Origin: Clostridium sp. UBA4108 | GTDB taxonomy: Bacteria; Bacillota; Clostridia; Clostridiales; Clostridiaceae | NCBI GenBank assembly: GCA_002381695.1 | Contig: DFXM01000020.1 | Coordinates: forward strand, 335,885-399,884 | Direction of reading: 5' to 3' | DNA length: 64,000 bases | Shown: piece by piece, positions 50,252 to 59,140 of the stretch | Position numbering within the stretch: the first letter of the stretch is position 1 | Layout of the letters: the number at the start of each line of letters is the position of its first letter | Program-made: the position numbers and the translations under genes | The notes under the pieces: generated by a model | The model's database searches: none | The model's input: the letters and a program-made list of their open reading frames with translations, nothing else | Told to the model about the DNA's origin: nothing

Positions 50252-51193
50252 ATGAGTAAAAAGACTATATTAGTGGCAGTTGGTTTAATAGTAGTAGTTT
50301 TAGGTGTATTTAGTATTACAAAGTTTACAGGTAATAAAAATGATGATAGCAAAGAAACTATAGCAGTTTCTCATGAACTAGGAGAGACAAGCGTAATAAA
50401 AAATCCTCAGAAGGTAGTTGTATTTGACTATGGAATTCTAGATTCTCTAGATACATTAGGAATAGAAGTTACAGGATTACCTAAGAGTAGTATACCAAGC
50501 TTTTTAGATAAGTATAAAGACGAAAAGTATGTGGATTTAGGAACATTACAAGAGCCAGATATGGAAAAAATGTATGAAATCAAACCAGATTTAATTATTA
50601 TTGGAGCAAGACAAGCAAAATTTTATGATGAGCTAAATAAAATTGCACCTACAATACATTTAGGAGTAGATAATACTGATTACATGGGTTCATTTACTAA
50701 TAATATGAATACCTTAGGTAAATTGTTTGGTAAAGAAAAAGAAATTTCTAAAGAACTTAAAAATATTGAAGCTAATATTAAAAAAGTAAATGATAAAGCA
50801 AAGACTAGTGGAGTAAATGCACTTATTACTTTAGCAAATGATGGAACTTTTAGCGTATATGGAGAAGGTTCTAGATTTGGTATAATTCATAAAGAATTCG
50901 GAGTGGAAGCTGTAGATAAAACTATAGAAGCATCTACTCATGGACAAAAGGCTTCCTTTGAGTATGTAGTAGAAAAAAATCCTGATTATATCTTTGTAGT
51001 AGATAGAGGAGCTATTGTTGGTGGACAAACATCTGCAAAAGAACTATTTGAAAATGAATTAGTAAAGAAAACTGATGCTTATAAAAATGGGAAAATAGTA
51101 TATTTAAATCCAGAGATATGGTATACATCAAATGGTGGATTTAACTCTACACAAAAAATGATAGATGAAGTAGGGAGTGCCCTTGAAAAATAG
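50252..51193 (+). CDS. Siderophore-binding protein (YclQ-like), apparently without lipobox
   Basis: A 313-residue class III periplasmic-binding-type protein. Its domains match iron-siderophore receptors: VVVFDYGILDSLDTLGIEVTGLP, LQEPDMEKMYEIKPDLIIIGARQ, and C-terminal YVVEKNPDYIFVVDRGAIVGG. I choose ATG 50252 because AAGAGGTGGG lies just upstream; an upstream in-frame start at 50168 has no such site. The N-terminus (MSKKTILVAVGLIVVVLGVFSITKF) is hydrophobic, but I see no Cys in the protein, so the lipid attachment usual for Gram-positive binding proteins is missing. It is probably held by an uncleaved membrane helix. It captures the siderophore and delivers it to the permeases. Confidence 0.88.
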   Translation: MSKKTILVAVGLIVVVLGVFSITKFTGNKNDDSKETIAVSHELGETSVIKNPQKVVVFDYGILDSLDTLGIEVTGLPKSSIPSFLDKYKDEKYVDLGTLQEPDMEKMYEIKPDLIIIGARQAKFYDELNKIAPTIHLGVDNTDYMGSFTNNMNTLGKLFGKEKEISKELKNIEANIKKVNDKAKTSGVNALITLANDGTFSVYGEGSRFGIIHKEFGVEAVDKTIEASTHGQKASFEYVVEKNPDYIFVVDRGAIVGGQTSAKELFENELVKKTDAYKNGKIVYLNPEIWYTSNGGFNSTQKMIDEVGSALEK

Positions 51194-51283
51194 AAGTTAG
51201 TGAATTAAGTCTGTGCTTTAAATAAGTATTGATTTAGACTTCATATTATTCTTATTATAAGATGAGATCAAAAAATGAAATAG

Positions 51284-51327
51284 AGAAGAAGACCATGAGG
51301 TTTGTACAAACTTCATGGTCTTCTTCT
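51284..51327 (+). terminator. Long hairpin ending the siderophore operon
   Basis: A 21-bp stem AGAAGAAGACCATGAGGTTTG / CAAACTTCATGGTCTTCTTCT with one G-T pair and a 2-nt centre, followed by a weak T-rich tail (GTTTTA). Confidence 0.75.
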
Positions 51328-51379
51328 GTTTTAGATTGCAATTCATTATTAACAATATATTTAAATAGATTATAAAAAA

Positions 51380-51431
51380 ATCTTAACACAATCTTTATAC
51401 GTAACAGATTGATCTTAATCCTAACTTTATA
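51380..51431 (+). promoter_or_regulatory. Paired direct repeats upstream of kdp (candidate KdpE operator)
   Basis: ATCTTAA-N6-CTTTATA occurs twice, at 51380-51399 and 51412-51431, with a 32-bp period (about three helical turns). Inside each copy two heptamers are spaced 11 bp (TCTTAAC/TCTTTAT at 51381/51392; TCTTAAT/ACTTTAT at 51413/51424). KdpE is an OmpR-family regulator, and the E. coli KdpE site also contains TTTATA. Assignment is inferred. Confidence 0.5.
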
Positions 51432-51483
51432 TAGGGGGTGATAAGATTGATTTATGAAGAAAAAGTAATGGAGGGAAATTTTT

Positions 51484-51585
51484 ATGATAGATATAATTTT
51501 TGTCGGTTCACTTTTAATAGGATTTTTTTCTATTAAGTGTTTTGCAGATTGGTGTGAAAAGCAAGTTAACAGAAAACATCAATAA
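51484..51585 (+). CDS. Small membrane peptide at head of kdp operon (KdpZ-like)
   Basis: A 33-residue peptide too short for usual gene finding. It has one hydrophobic helix (DIIFVGSLLIGFFSIKCF) and a polar, basic tail (CEKQVNRKHQ). ATG 51484 is 9 nt after GGAGG, and it ends 12 nt before kdpF, so it is a plausible real gene. The C. acetobutylicum kdp operon is reported to start with two small hydrophobic peptides (KdpZ, KdpY); this would match the first. Its function is unknown; by analogy with KdpF it may stabilise or regulate the KdpFABC pump. Confidence 0.65.
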   Translation: MIDIIFVGSLLIGFFSIKCFADWCEKQVNRKHQ

Positions 51586-51597
51586 GGAGGAAAAATT

Positions 51598-51675
51598 ATG
51601 TGGTTTCTTATAATTATAATAAGTTTAATATTTGTTTATTTATGTTATGCACTTTTAAATCCAGAGAAATTTTAA
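51598..51675 (+). CDS. kdpF: K+-transporting ATPase small subunit KdpF
   Basis: A 25-residue single-span membrane peptide ending YALLNPEKF, the typical KdpF C-terminal motif (Y-A-L-x-x-P-E-x-F). KdpF stabilises the KdpABC complex. ATG 51598 follows AAGGAGGAAAAATT, and 16 nt separate it from kdpA. Confidence 0.88.
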   Translation: MWFLIIIISLIFVYLCYALLNPEKF

Positions 51676-51691
51676 GTAGGAGGAAATACTT

Positions 51692-53374
51692 ATGGATTGG
51701 CTACAAATAATAATAAGTTTAATGATATTTATGCTTACAGTAGTACCTCTTGGTAAATATCTATATCATGTAAGTACTGGAGAGAAAGCATTTGGGGATA
51801 AATTCTTTAATAAAATTGATGATTTTATTTATAAAATATGCGGAATAGATAAAGAGGAAGAAATGAATTGGAAGCAGTTTGCTATGACCTTAGTTGTTGT
51901 TAATGGAGTTATGGTATTCATAGGATATCTTATACTAAGAACTCAAAGCTTACACATTTTTAATCCTAGTGGAATAGAAGGAATGGAGGAAAGTTTAAGC
52001 TTTAATACTATCATAAGCTTTATAACCAACACAAACCTTCAACACTATTCTGGAGAGTCAGGACTTTCTTATTTTAGTCAGATGACTGTTATTATTTTTA
52101 TGATGTTTACTTCGGCGGCAACAGGTCTAGCAGCAGCTATTGCCTTTATGAAAGGTATAATAGGAAAAACAAAAACTATGGGAAATTTTTATGTTCTATT
52201 AGTAAGAGTAATAACAAGAGTACTTTTACCACTTTCACTTGTAATTGGAATTTTCCTTGTATCTCAAGGAGTTCCACAAACTATTGCAGGCACAAGAACG
52301 GTAACAACAATAGAAGGTAAGATGCAGGATATAGCAATGGGACCTGTAGCTGCTCTTGAATCTATAAAGCACTTAGGAACTAATGGTGGTGGATTCTTTG
52401 GAGCTAACTCTTCACATCCTTTTGAAAATCCAACACCACTAGCTAACTTAATAGAAATGTTATCAATGATGATAATACCTGGAGCGTTAGTATATACCTT
52501 TGGCTTGATGCTAAAAAATAAAAAGCAAGGATGGTCCATATTTGCGGCAATGGCAATAATATTTATGCTTGGACTAGCTGTATGTTATACAGCAGAAAGT
52601 GCAGGAAATCCTGCTTTAGTAGAGATTGGACTTAATCAATCAATGGGAAATATGGAAGGAAAAGAAGTACGGTTTGGTGTAACTCAATCAGCGTTATTTA
52701 CTACAGTAACTACGGCTTTTACCACAGGAACTGTTAATAATATGCATGATTCATTAACGCCTATAGGAGGAGCTATACCACTTATAAATATGATGCTTAA
52801 TGTAGTATTTGGTGGAGATGGCGTAGGGTTTATGAATATGATTATGTATGCAATACTTGCAGTTTTCCTATGTGGTCTCATGGTTGGAAGAACTCCAGAA
52901 TTCATATCCAAGAAAATTGAAGGAAGAGAGATTAAACTTATAGCATTTGCTATAATATTACATCCATTTTTGATTTTGATGTTTTCGGCCTTAGCAGTGG
53001 CTGTGCCACAGGGATTAGCTGGCATATCAAATTCTTCTTTCCATGGATTATCAGAAGTATTATATGAATTTACTTCTTCAGCAGCCAACAATGGTTCTGG
53101 GTTTGAAGGACTTGCAGATAATAATATATTTTGGAATATTACAACTGGTATTGTAATGTTTTATGGAAGATATCTATCAATGATAATTCTCCTTGCAGTA
53201 GCTGGCTCATTAGCTTCTAAAAATGCTGTAAGCTTAAGCGCAGGTACCTTTAGAACAGACAATACCACATTTACAATAACATTAGTATTCGTAGTTTTAA
53301 TAATAGGTTCACTTACATTTTTACCTGCATTGGCACTTGGACCTATTGCGGAGCACCTCACCTTATGGCATTGA
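51692..53374 (+). CDS. kdpA: K+-transporting ATPase subunit A (KdpA)
   Basis: A 560-residue K+ channel-like subunit of the high-affinity KdpFABC pump, with about ten membrane helices. The selectivity-filter Gly-rich loops are visible: FITNTNLQHYSGESGLSYFSQM, LGTNGGGFFGANSSHPFENPTPL, ALFTTVTTAFTTGTVNNMHDSLTPIGG and FTSSAANNGSGFEGL, in the four-fold repeat order of the family. It is 34 nt upstream of kdpB. ATG 51692 follows TAGGAGGAAATACTT. Length and motifs are standard, and the protein should import K+ at micromolar levels. Confidence 0.97.
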   Translation: MDWLQIIISLMIFMLTVVPLGKYLYHVSTGEKAFGDKFFNKIDDFIYKICGIDKEEEMNWKQFAMTLVVVNGVMVFIGYLILRTQSLHIFNPSGIEGMEESLSFNTIISFITNTNLQHYSGESGLSYFSQMTVIIFMMFTSAATGLAAAIAFMKGIIGKTKTMGNFYVLLVRVITRVLLPLSLVIGIFLVSQGVPQTIAGTRTVTTIEGKMQDIAMGPVAALESIKHLGTNGGGFFGANSSHPFENPTPLANLIEMLSMMIIPGALVYTFGLMLKNKKQGWSIFAAMAIIFMLGLAVCYTAESAGNPALVEIGLNQSMGNMEGKEVRFGVTQSALFTTVTTAFTTGTVNNMHDSLTPIGGAIPLINMMLNVVFGGDGVGFMNMIMYAILAVFLCGLMVGRTPEFISKKIEGREIKLIAFAIILHPFLILMFSALAVAVPQGLAGISNSSFHGLSEVLYEFTSSAANNGSGFEGLADNNIFWNITTGIVMFYGRYLSMIILLAVAGSLASKNAVSLSAGTFRTDNTTFTITLVFVVLIIGSLTFLPALALGPIAEHLTLWH

Positions 53375-53408
53375 TTACAATTATAAAGCATGAAGGAGTA
53401 ATGTAATT

Positions 53409-55472
53409 ATGGGCAATAACGATAAAAAGTCTAAATTTATTACAAAGGATATTTTAAAAGATTCCATAGTTGAATCTTTTAAGAAATTAAATCCTAGATA
53501 TATGATGAAAAATCCAGTTATGTTTGTGGTTGAAATAGGATTTTTCATATCATTAGTTCTTACTTTTATACCTGACCTCTTTGGAGATCAAGGTAATAAC
53601 TTAAGACTATATAATTTCATAGTTGCTGTGATTTTATTTATAACAGTAATGTTTGCAAATTTTGCTGAATCCGTGGCGGAAGGCCGTGGTAAGGCTCAAG
53701 CTGAATCACTAAAAAAAACTCGTAGGGATACAATAGCAAAGTTATTCGATGAAAATGGAAATATAAAGACAGTTAGTGCAAATGAGCTTAAAAAAGGTGA
53801 TGTGGTTTTAGTAGAAAATGGGGATATAATTCCAAATGATGGAGAGGTTATTGAGGGAATAGCATCGGTAGATGAATCTGCTATAACTGGAGAATCTGCC
53901 CCTGTTATGAAAGAATCTGGTGGAGATTTTGCTTCTGTTACAGGAGGCACAAAGGTTGTTAGTGATTGGCTTAAGGTTAAAATAACTACTACTCCAGGAG
54001 AATCTTTCCTTGATAAGATGATTGCACTAGTAGAAGGTGCATCAAGACAGAAGACTCCTAATGAAATAGCTCTTAACACATTACTTGTTTGTCTTACTCT
54101 CATATTTATGATTGTAATAGTATCACTATATCCAATTGCTAAATATTCAGGTGTTCAGATTCAAATATCAACACTGATAGCTCTTGCAGTATGTTTAATA
54201 CCTACTACAATTGGAGGTCTTTTATCTGCAATAGGAATAGCAGGTATGGATAGAGTTACAAGGTTTAATGTGATAGCAATGTCAGGTAAGGCAGTTGAGG
54301 CTTGTGGCGATGTTGATACCATGATACTTGATAAAACTGGTACTATAACTTATGGAAATAGGCTCGCAGCAGAATTTATTACTGTAGGAAAAGCAAATAA
54401 TAGGGAACTAATAAATTACTCAGTTATGTGTTCATTAAGGGATGATACCCCTGAAGGGAAATCCATAGTTGAACTTGGTAATAAGTTAGGAACAACCATA
54501 GATTCTAAAAAATATGAAGATGTTAGCTTTATAGAATTTACAGCTCAGACAAGAATGAGTGGTATAGATTTAAAGGATGGAACTACAGTTAGAAAAGGTT
54601 CTTATGATGCTATAAAGAAGAGAGTTAGTGAATTGGGTGGAAATATTCCAAAGGATCTAGAAGAGACAGTAAATAGAGTTGCAAAGCTTGGAGGAACGCC
54701 CCTTGTAGTTTGCGTTAATGATAAGATATATGGGGTTGTATATCTTAAAGATACAGTGAAATCAGGGCTTGTTGAAAGATTTGCTAGGCTTCGTGAAATT
54801 GGTATAAAAACTATTATGTGTACAGGTGATAACCCACTAACCGCAGCAACTATTGCGAAAGAAGCTGGAGTGGATGGATTTATTGCAGAGTGTAAGCCGG
54901 AGGATAAAATTGAAGTAATAAAGAAAGAACAAGCAGAAGGCAAGATAGTAGCAATGACAGGAGATGGAACCAACGATGCACCAGCATTAGCACAAGCAGA
55001 TGTTGGACTTGCTATGAATAGTGGTACAACATCTGCAAAAGAAGCAGCAAATATGGTAGATTTAGATTCAGATCCTACAAAAATACTTGAAGTAGTAGAG
55101 ATTGGAAAGCAACTCCTTATAACTCGTGGAGCATTGACTACTTTCAGTATAGCTAATGACGTGGCAAAATACTTTGCCATAATACCTGCTATATTTACAG
55201 TTGCTATACCACAAATGCAGATATTGAACCTTATGAAACTTTCAACATCATATAGTGCAATATTATCAGCATTAATATTTAATGCTATAATAATACCTCT
55301 TCTTATACCACTTGCTATGAAAGGGGTAAAATACAAGCCTATGAAATCAGAAGCAATGTTACTAAGGAATATGCTTGTGTTTGGTGTTGGAGGTATAGCT
55401 GTTCCTTTTCTAGGAATAAAGATTATAGATATGGTTATTACTCCACTAGTAAGAATACTAAATTTAGGTTAA
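53409..55472 (+). CDS. kdpB: K+-transporting P-type ATPase subunit B (KdpB)
   Basis: A 687-residue P-type ATPase, the energising subunit of KdpFABC. The phosphorylated Asp is residue 308 in [13 protein letters not shown]. Other landmarks are the actuator [17 protein letters not shown], the membrane motif [21 protein letters not shown], the nucleotide-binding [10 protein letters not shown], the hinge [12 protein letters not shown] and [21 protein letters not shown]. The family Ser phosphorylated for inhibition in E. coli lies in the TGES loop (T-G-E-S-A); a Ser is present here. ATG 53409 follows AAGGAGTAATGTAATT. It lies 18 nt before kdpC. Confidence 0.97.
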   Translation: MGNNDKKSKFITKDILKDSIVESFKKLNPRYMMKNPVMFVVEIGFFISLVLTFIPDLFGDQGNNLRLYNFIVAVILFITVMFANFAESVAEGRGKAQAESLKKTRRDTIAKLFDENGNIKTVSANELKKGDVVLVENGDIIPNDGEVIEGIASVDESAITGESAPVMKESGGDFASVTGGTKVVSDWLKVKITTTPGESFLDKMIALVEGASRQKTPNEIALNTLLVCLTLIFMIVIVSLYPIAKYSGVQIQISTLIALAVCLIPTTIGGLLSAIGIAGMDRVTRFNVIAMSGKAVEACGDVDTMILDKTGTITYGNRLAAEFITVGKANNRELINYSVMCSLRDDTPEGKSIVELGNKLGTTIDSKKYEDVSFIEFTAQTRMSGIDLKDGTTVRKGSYDAIKKRVSELGGNIPKDLEETVNRVAKLGGTPLVVCVNDKIYGVVYLKDTVKSGLVERFARLREIGIKTIMCTGDNPLTAATIAKEAGVDGFIAECKPEDKIEVIKKEQAEGKIVAMTGDGTNDAPALAQADVGLAMNSGTTSAKEAANMVDLDSDPTKILEVVEIGKQLLITRGALTTFSIANDVAKYFAIIPAIFTVAIPQMQILNLMKLSTSYSAILSALIFNAIIIPLLIPLAMKGVKYKPMKSEAMLLRNMLVFGVGGIAVPFLGIKIIDMVITPLVRILNLG

Positions 55473-55490
55473 GGATAGGAGGAAACTTAA

Positions 55491-56117
55491 ATGAAAACAT
55501 TGAAAAAAGCTTTTCTTGTAAGCATAGTTTTATTGATACTTTGTGGGATTATTTATCCTCTTGTTTTAACAGGAATAAGTCAAGTGGCTTTTAATCATAA
55601 AGCAAATGGGAGTATGATTGAAGTGAATGGTAAAGAGGTTGGATCTGAACTTATAGGACAAGAATTTACAGATCCAAAGTATTTTAGAGGAAGAATTTCA
55701 GGTGTAAATTATAACACCTATACAAGTGAAGATATAACCCCTGATAAGGATGGTAACACAGCTTATGGTGGAGCTTCATCAGGTTCTAAAAATTTAGGCC
55801 CATCAAATGAAGTACTTTGGGATAGAGTTGAAAAGGATATAGAAGAGTTCCTAAAAGCACACCCAGATGTTAAAAGAGAAGATATACCAACGGATCTTCT
55901 TACAAGTTCAGGCTCAGGCCTTGATCCCAATATAAGCCCAGAGTCTGCAATAATACAAATACCTGGAGTTTCAAAGGCAAGTGGCATAAGTGAAGAAGAA
56001 CTTCATAATATAGTTAATGAGTATACTGAAGGTAAAAGTCTAGGAGTACTTGGAGAAGAAAGAGTAAATGTGCTTAAGGTTAACTTAGAAATAGCTTCAA
56101 TTTTAAAAGTTAAATAA
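55491..56117 (+). CDS. kdpC: K+-transporting ATPase subunit C (KdpC)
   Basis: A 208-residue subunit with a single N-terminal membrane helix (residues 8-30) and an extracytoplasmic domain. Conserved blocks are [69 protein letters not shown] text (here [15 protein letters not shown]) and the C-terminal [18 protein letters not shown]. KdpC stabilises KdpA-KdpB contact and may raise nucleotide affinity. ATG 55491 follows TAGGAGGAAACTTAA. It ends the structural part of the operon; a 281-nt gap with a palindrome mosaic then separates it from kdpD. Confidence 0.95.
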   Translation: MKTLKKAFLVSIVLLILCGIIYPLVLTGISQVAFNHKANGSMIEVNGKEVGSELIGQEFTDPKYFRGRISGVNYNTYTSEDITPDKDGNTAYGGASSGSKNLGPSNEVLWDRVEKDIEEFLKAHPDVKREDIPTDLLTSSGSGLDPNISPESAIIQIPGVSKASGISEEELHNIVNEYTEGKSLGVLGEERVNVLKVNLEIASILKVK

Positions 56118-56210
56118 TTAGCTTAGATAGGATTTATGTAAGGAAACGGAGTCTCACTATTATAAGAATAGTATAGTTTTATGGTGATGAGATTTGCTGT
56201 ATAATTTATC

Positions 56211-56384
56211 TAGAGAAGTTCAACCGTGGGTTGTAGAGAAGTGCAACTTACAGTTGCAGAGAAGTATGCCAAAGGCGTAGCTGTAGCTGTAAGCTACCCT
56301 TCACTGCACCTTTGGTGCACTTCTCTAGCGAAGCGATTCACTGCAGCTGTAAGCTGCACTTATCTGCACCTTTGGTGCATTATC
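56211..56384. repeat. Mosaic of mini-palindromes (copy 2)
   Basis: The 281-nt gap between kdpC and kdpD contains an array of short palindromes with 3-nt loops: 56221-56233 (CAACC GTG GGTTG), 56242-56258 (TGCAACT TAC AGTTGCA), 56265-56279 (TATGCC AAA GGCGTA), 56283-56297 (GTAGCT GTA AGCTAC), 56305-56319 and 56365-56379 (identical TGCACC TTT GGTGCA) and 56342-56358 (TGCAGCT GTA AGCTGCA). Linkers are TAGAGAAG/GAGAAG on the left and CTTCAC/CTTCTCT/CTTATC on the right, flipping orientation near the middle. It ends just before the AGGAGGTGA of kdpD. The kdpD frame stays open back to 56312 through this array, but that is not coding. Same family as 7202-7475. Confidence 0.85.
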
Positions 56385-56398
56385 AGGAGGTGAGCCAT

Positions 56399-59140
56399 AT
56401 GACTGACTATGAAAGGCCAAATCCATATTATCTTCTAAATCAAATCGAGAAAGAGGATAATAAATCCACAAAGGGTAAGTTGAAAATATTTTTTGGATAT
56501 GCAGCAGGTGTAGGGAAGACCTATGAGATGTTAAGAGAGGCTCAAGATCTAAAGGATTTAGGAAAAGATATAGTGGTGGGTTATGTTGAACCTCACGCAA
56601 GACCTGAAACTACAGCGTTACTTCATGGATTAGAAGTACTAGAGCCAAAAACTATTAAATATAAGGGAGTTAGCTTAAAGGAATTTGATTTAGATAGAGC
56701 CTTAGCCAGAAAACCAGAAGTTATACTAGTTGATGAGCTTGCACATACCAACGTGAAGGGTGAAAGGCATAAAAAAAGATGGCAGGATATAGAGGAGCTT
56801 CTTAATGCAGGAATAGATGTGTATACTACCTTAAATGTTCAGCATATTGAAAGCTTAAATGATGTGGTAGAGAGTATAACTCATATTGTTGTAAGAGAAA
56901 CCATTCCTGATAAGCTCTTTGATGATGCAGATAAGGTTGAAATAATAGATATTGAGCCTGATGAATTGCTGAATCGTTTTAGTGACGGAAAGATATATAG
57001 TAAGGAACAGGTAAAGAAGGCCTTTAATAATTTCTTTACTAAAAGTAATTTATATGCCCTAAGGGAAATCGCCCTTAGAAGAACAGCTGATAGGGTGAAT
57101 TATGAAGTTGAAAGCGTTAGATTAGCTAAAGGTCAAATCACAGTAATGCCAACCTCAGACCAGATATTAGCATGTATAAGTGCCTCTCCATCATCAACTA
57201 GAATTATACGTACAGCCGCAAGAATGGCAGAGGCACATCATTGTAAATGGATATGTCTTCATGTTGTGACTAAGAAATCTAAAAGTTTCAGTAAAGAAGA
57301 AAAGGAAAACTTAAATATTAATTTTAACCTAATACATCAATTAGGTGGCGAAGTAGTTACTGTATATGAAGAAAACATAATTGAGCAGATAATTGAGTAT
57401 GCCAAATTTAGAAATATAACCAAAATAATTATAGGTAAAAATCATAGTCAAACTAAGAATTTATTCAGATTTTATGCTAAGGATATAGTAAACAAACTAA
57501 TGGAATCAAATTCATATATTGATGTATATGTAATACCGAATTCTTCTTATGAAAAGAAAAAAGAAAATTTTATAGTAAAGCTTAATCCAGAGTTTCATAT
57601 ATCTTTTAAGGAAACCTTAAAAGCTATAGCTATAATGATAATTGTAACTCTTATCACTATATTTATGGATTATGTAGGTTTTTCAGAAGTAAACTTAATT
57701 ATGGTATACATTTTAGGAGTTATACTTATTTATATTGTAACTACAGGACATATACTTGGAATAATATTTTCCTTAATTGCGGTAATAGGGTTTAATTATT
57801 TTTTTACAGAGCCAAGATATTCACTGGAGTTCTACGATAAGAGTTATTTAGCTACGTTCCCTATTATGTTAATAGTAGCAGGAATAATAGGCATGCTAAC
57901 TAATAAAATTCAAAAAGATGTTCGTAGTTCTAATTCTAGAGAAAAACAAACTCAGACCTTGTATAGAGTAAGCAAAAAACTATTAAGTGCTACAGGAGCT
58001 GCAGATGTGGTATCTATAGGAATAAAATACATCTCACGACTTATAAATAGGACAGTAGTATTCTATTTAGTAAATGAAAATTCCCTTTCCACTCCTTTTG
58101 TTTATAATTATAGTAAAGGAGAAAAAAATAGTGTTCTTTTAAGTAGAGATGAGGAAGCAGTAGCCTATTGGACACTTTTAAATAGTAAGGAATCAGGAAC
58201 AGGAACGGATACTTTTTATGGAGCTAAAGGATATTATGTGCCTATAAAAGGACACAAAAACATAATAGGTGTTATTGGAGTATCGTGCATTGAAGGTATA
58301 TTGGAACCAGAGCAAAAATTTATTTTTGAAACTATTTCAAGTCAGATAGCCATAGCTCTGGAGAGAGAAATTTTTTCAAAGGAACAAGAAGATTCAAAAA
58401 TGGAAATTGAGCGAGAAAGACTGAGAAGTAATTTACTTAGAGCAATTTCTCACGATTTAAGAAGCCCTCTTGCAGGAATTAAAGGTTCAGTTAGCACTAT
58501 CCTTGAAAATGGAGATTTTATTACAAAGGATGTAGAAACTGATCTTCTTCAAGGTATTTTTGAAGATACAGAATGGCTTATAAGATTAGTTGAAAATTTA
58601 CTTAGTATGACTAGAGTTGATGAAGGTAAGATGCAGATAAAGAAAACCATGGAATTAATAGAAGAGATAATAACTGAAGCAGTTCAAAGGAGTTCAAAAT
58701 ATTTTAAAGATAATAAAATTAAGATAGATATACCAGAAAACATTATATTTGTTCCAATAGATGGTAATTTGATTGTGCAAGTACTTATCAATTTGATTGA
58801 TAATGCTGTAAAATTTAGTCCCGGAGATGCTCCAATTGAGTTGAAGGTCTATGAAAAAAATAGAGATGTGTTCTTTGAAGTCATTGATAACGGGAAGGGA
58901 ATAGCAGATGACATATTGCCTTATATATTTGATAGATTTTTTACAGATGGAAGCAAAATATCTGATTCAAGGCGTGGGGTAGGTCTAGGTCTTGTTATTT
59001 GTAAATCTATAGTAGAAGCACATGGTGGAACAATTAAAGCTATTAATAGAAGAGAGGGTGGCTCTATATTTAGATTTAATATTCCTATGGAAGAAAATAA
59101 TGATATATTAAAATTGGAGGAACATAAGAATGGACAATAA
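56399..59140 (+). CDS. kdpD: Sensor histidine kinase KdpD
   Basis: A 913-residue K+/osmotic sensor. The N-terminal KdpD domain has Walker A FFGYAAGVGKTYEML (about 26-40) and Walker B LVDELAHTNVKGERHKKRWQDI. A universal-stress-protein-like domain follows (ILACISASPSSTRIIRTAARMA), then four membrane helices (about 400-505), a GAF-like region and the kinase core with phospho-acceptor His685 (RAISHDLRSPLAGIKGS), N-box (VLINLIDNAVKFS) and glycine boxes (DNGKGIADD, GVGLGLVICKSI). It has the full length of the family. ATG 56399 is fixed by AGGAGGTGA 7 nt upstream. It overlaps kdpE by 11 nt. Confidence 0.95.
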   Translation: MTDYERPNPYYLLNQIEKEDNKSTKGKLKIFFGYAAGVGKTYEMLREAQDLKDLGKDIVVGYVEPHARPETTALLHGLEVLEPKTIKYKGVSLKEFDLDRALARKPEVILVDELAHTNVKGERHKKRWQDIEELLNAGIDVYTTLNVQHIESLNDVVESITHIVVRETIPDKLFDDADKVEIIDIEPDELLNRFSDGKIYSKEQVKKAFNNFFTKSNLYALREIALRRTADRVNYEVESVRLAKGQITVMPTSDQILACISASPSSTRIIRTAARMAEAHHCKWICLHVVTKKSKSFSKEEKENLNINFNLIHQLGGEVVTVYEENIIEQIIEYAKFRNITKIIIGKNHSQTKNLFRFYAKDIVNKLMESNSYIDVYVIPNSSYEKKKENFIVKLNPEFHISFKETLKAIAIMIIVTLITIFMDYVGFSEVNLIMVYILGVILIYIVTTGHILGIIFSLIAVIGFNYFFTEPRYSLEFYDKSYLATFPIMLIVAGIIGMLTNKIQKDVRSSNSREKQTQTLYRVSKKLLSATGAADVVSIGIKYISRLINRTVVFYLVNENSLSTPFVYNYSKGEKNSVLLSRDEEAVAYWTLLNSKESGTGTDTFYGAKGYYVPIKGHKNIIGVIGVSCIEGILEPEQKFIFETISSQIAIALEREIFSKEQEDSKMEIERERLRSNLLRAISHDLRSPLAGIKGSVSTILENGDFITKDVETDLLQGIFEDTEWLIRLVENLLSMTRVDEGKMQIKKTMELIEEIITEAVQRSSKYFKDNKIKIDIPENIIFVPIDGNLIVQVLINLIDNAVKFSPGDAPIELKVYEKNRDVFFEVIDNGKGIADDILPYIFDRFFTDGSKISDSRRGVGLGLVICKSIVEAHGGTIKAINRREGGSIFRFNIPMEENNDILKLEEHKNGQ

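Noticed and set aside
54602..55336. 244-codon antisense frame opposite kdpB
   Set aside because: Long open antisense frames are common opposite conserved AT-rich genes; the translation is low-complexity Ser/Ile/Ala-rich and kdpB is unambiguous.
56312..56398. Upstream extension of the kdpD reading frame (29 residues)
   Set aside because: It runs through the palindrome mosaic, has no ribosome site and adds no known KdpD sequence; ATG 56399 has a strong AGGAGGTGA.
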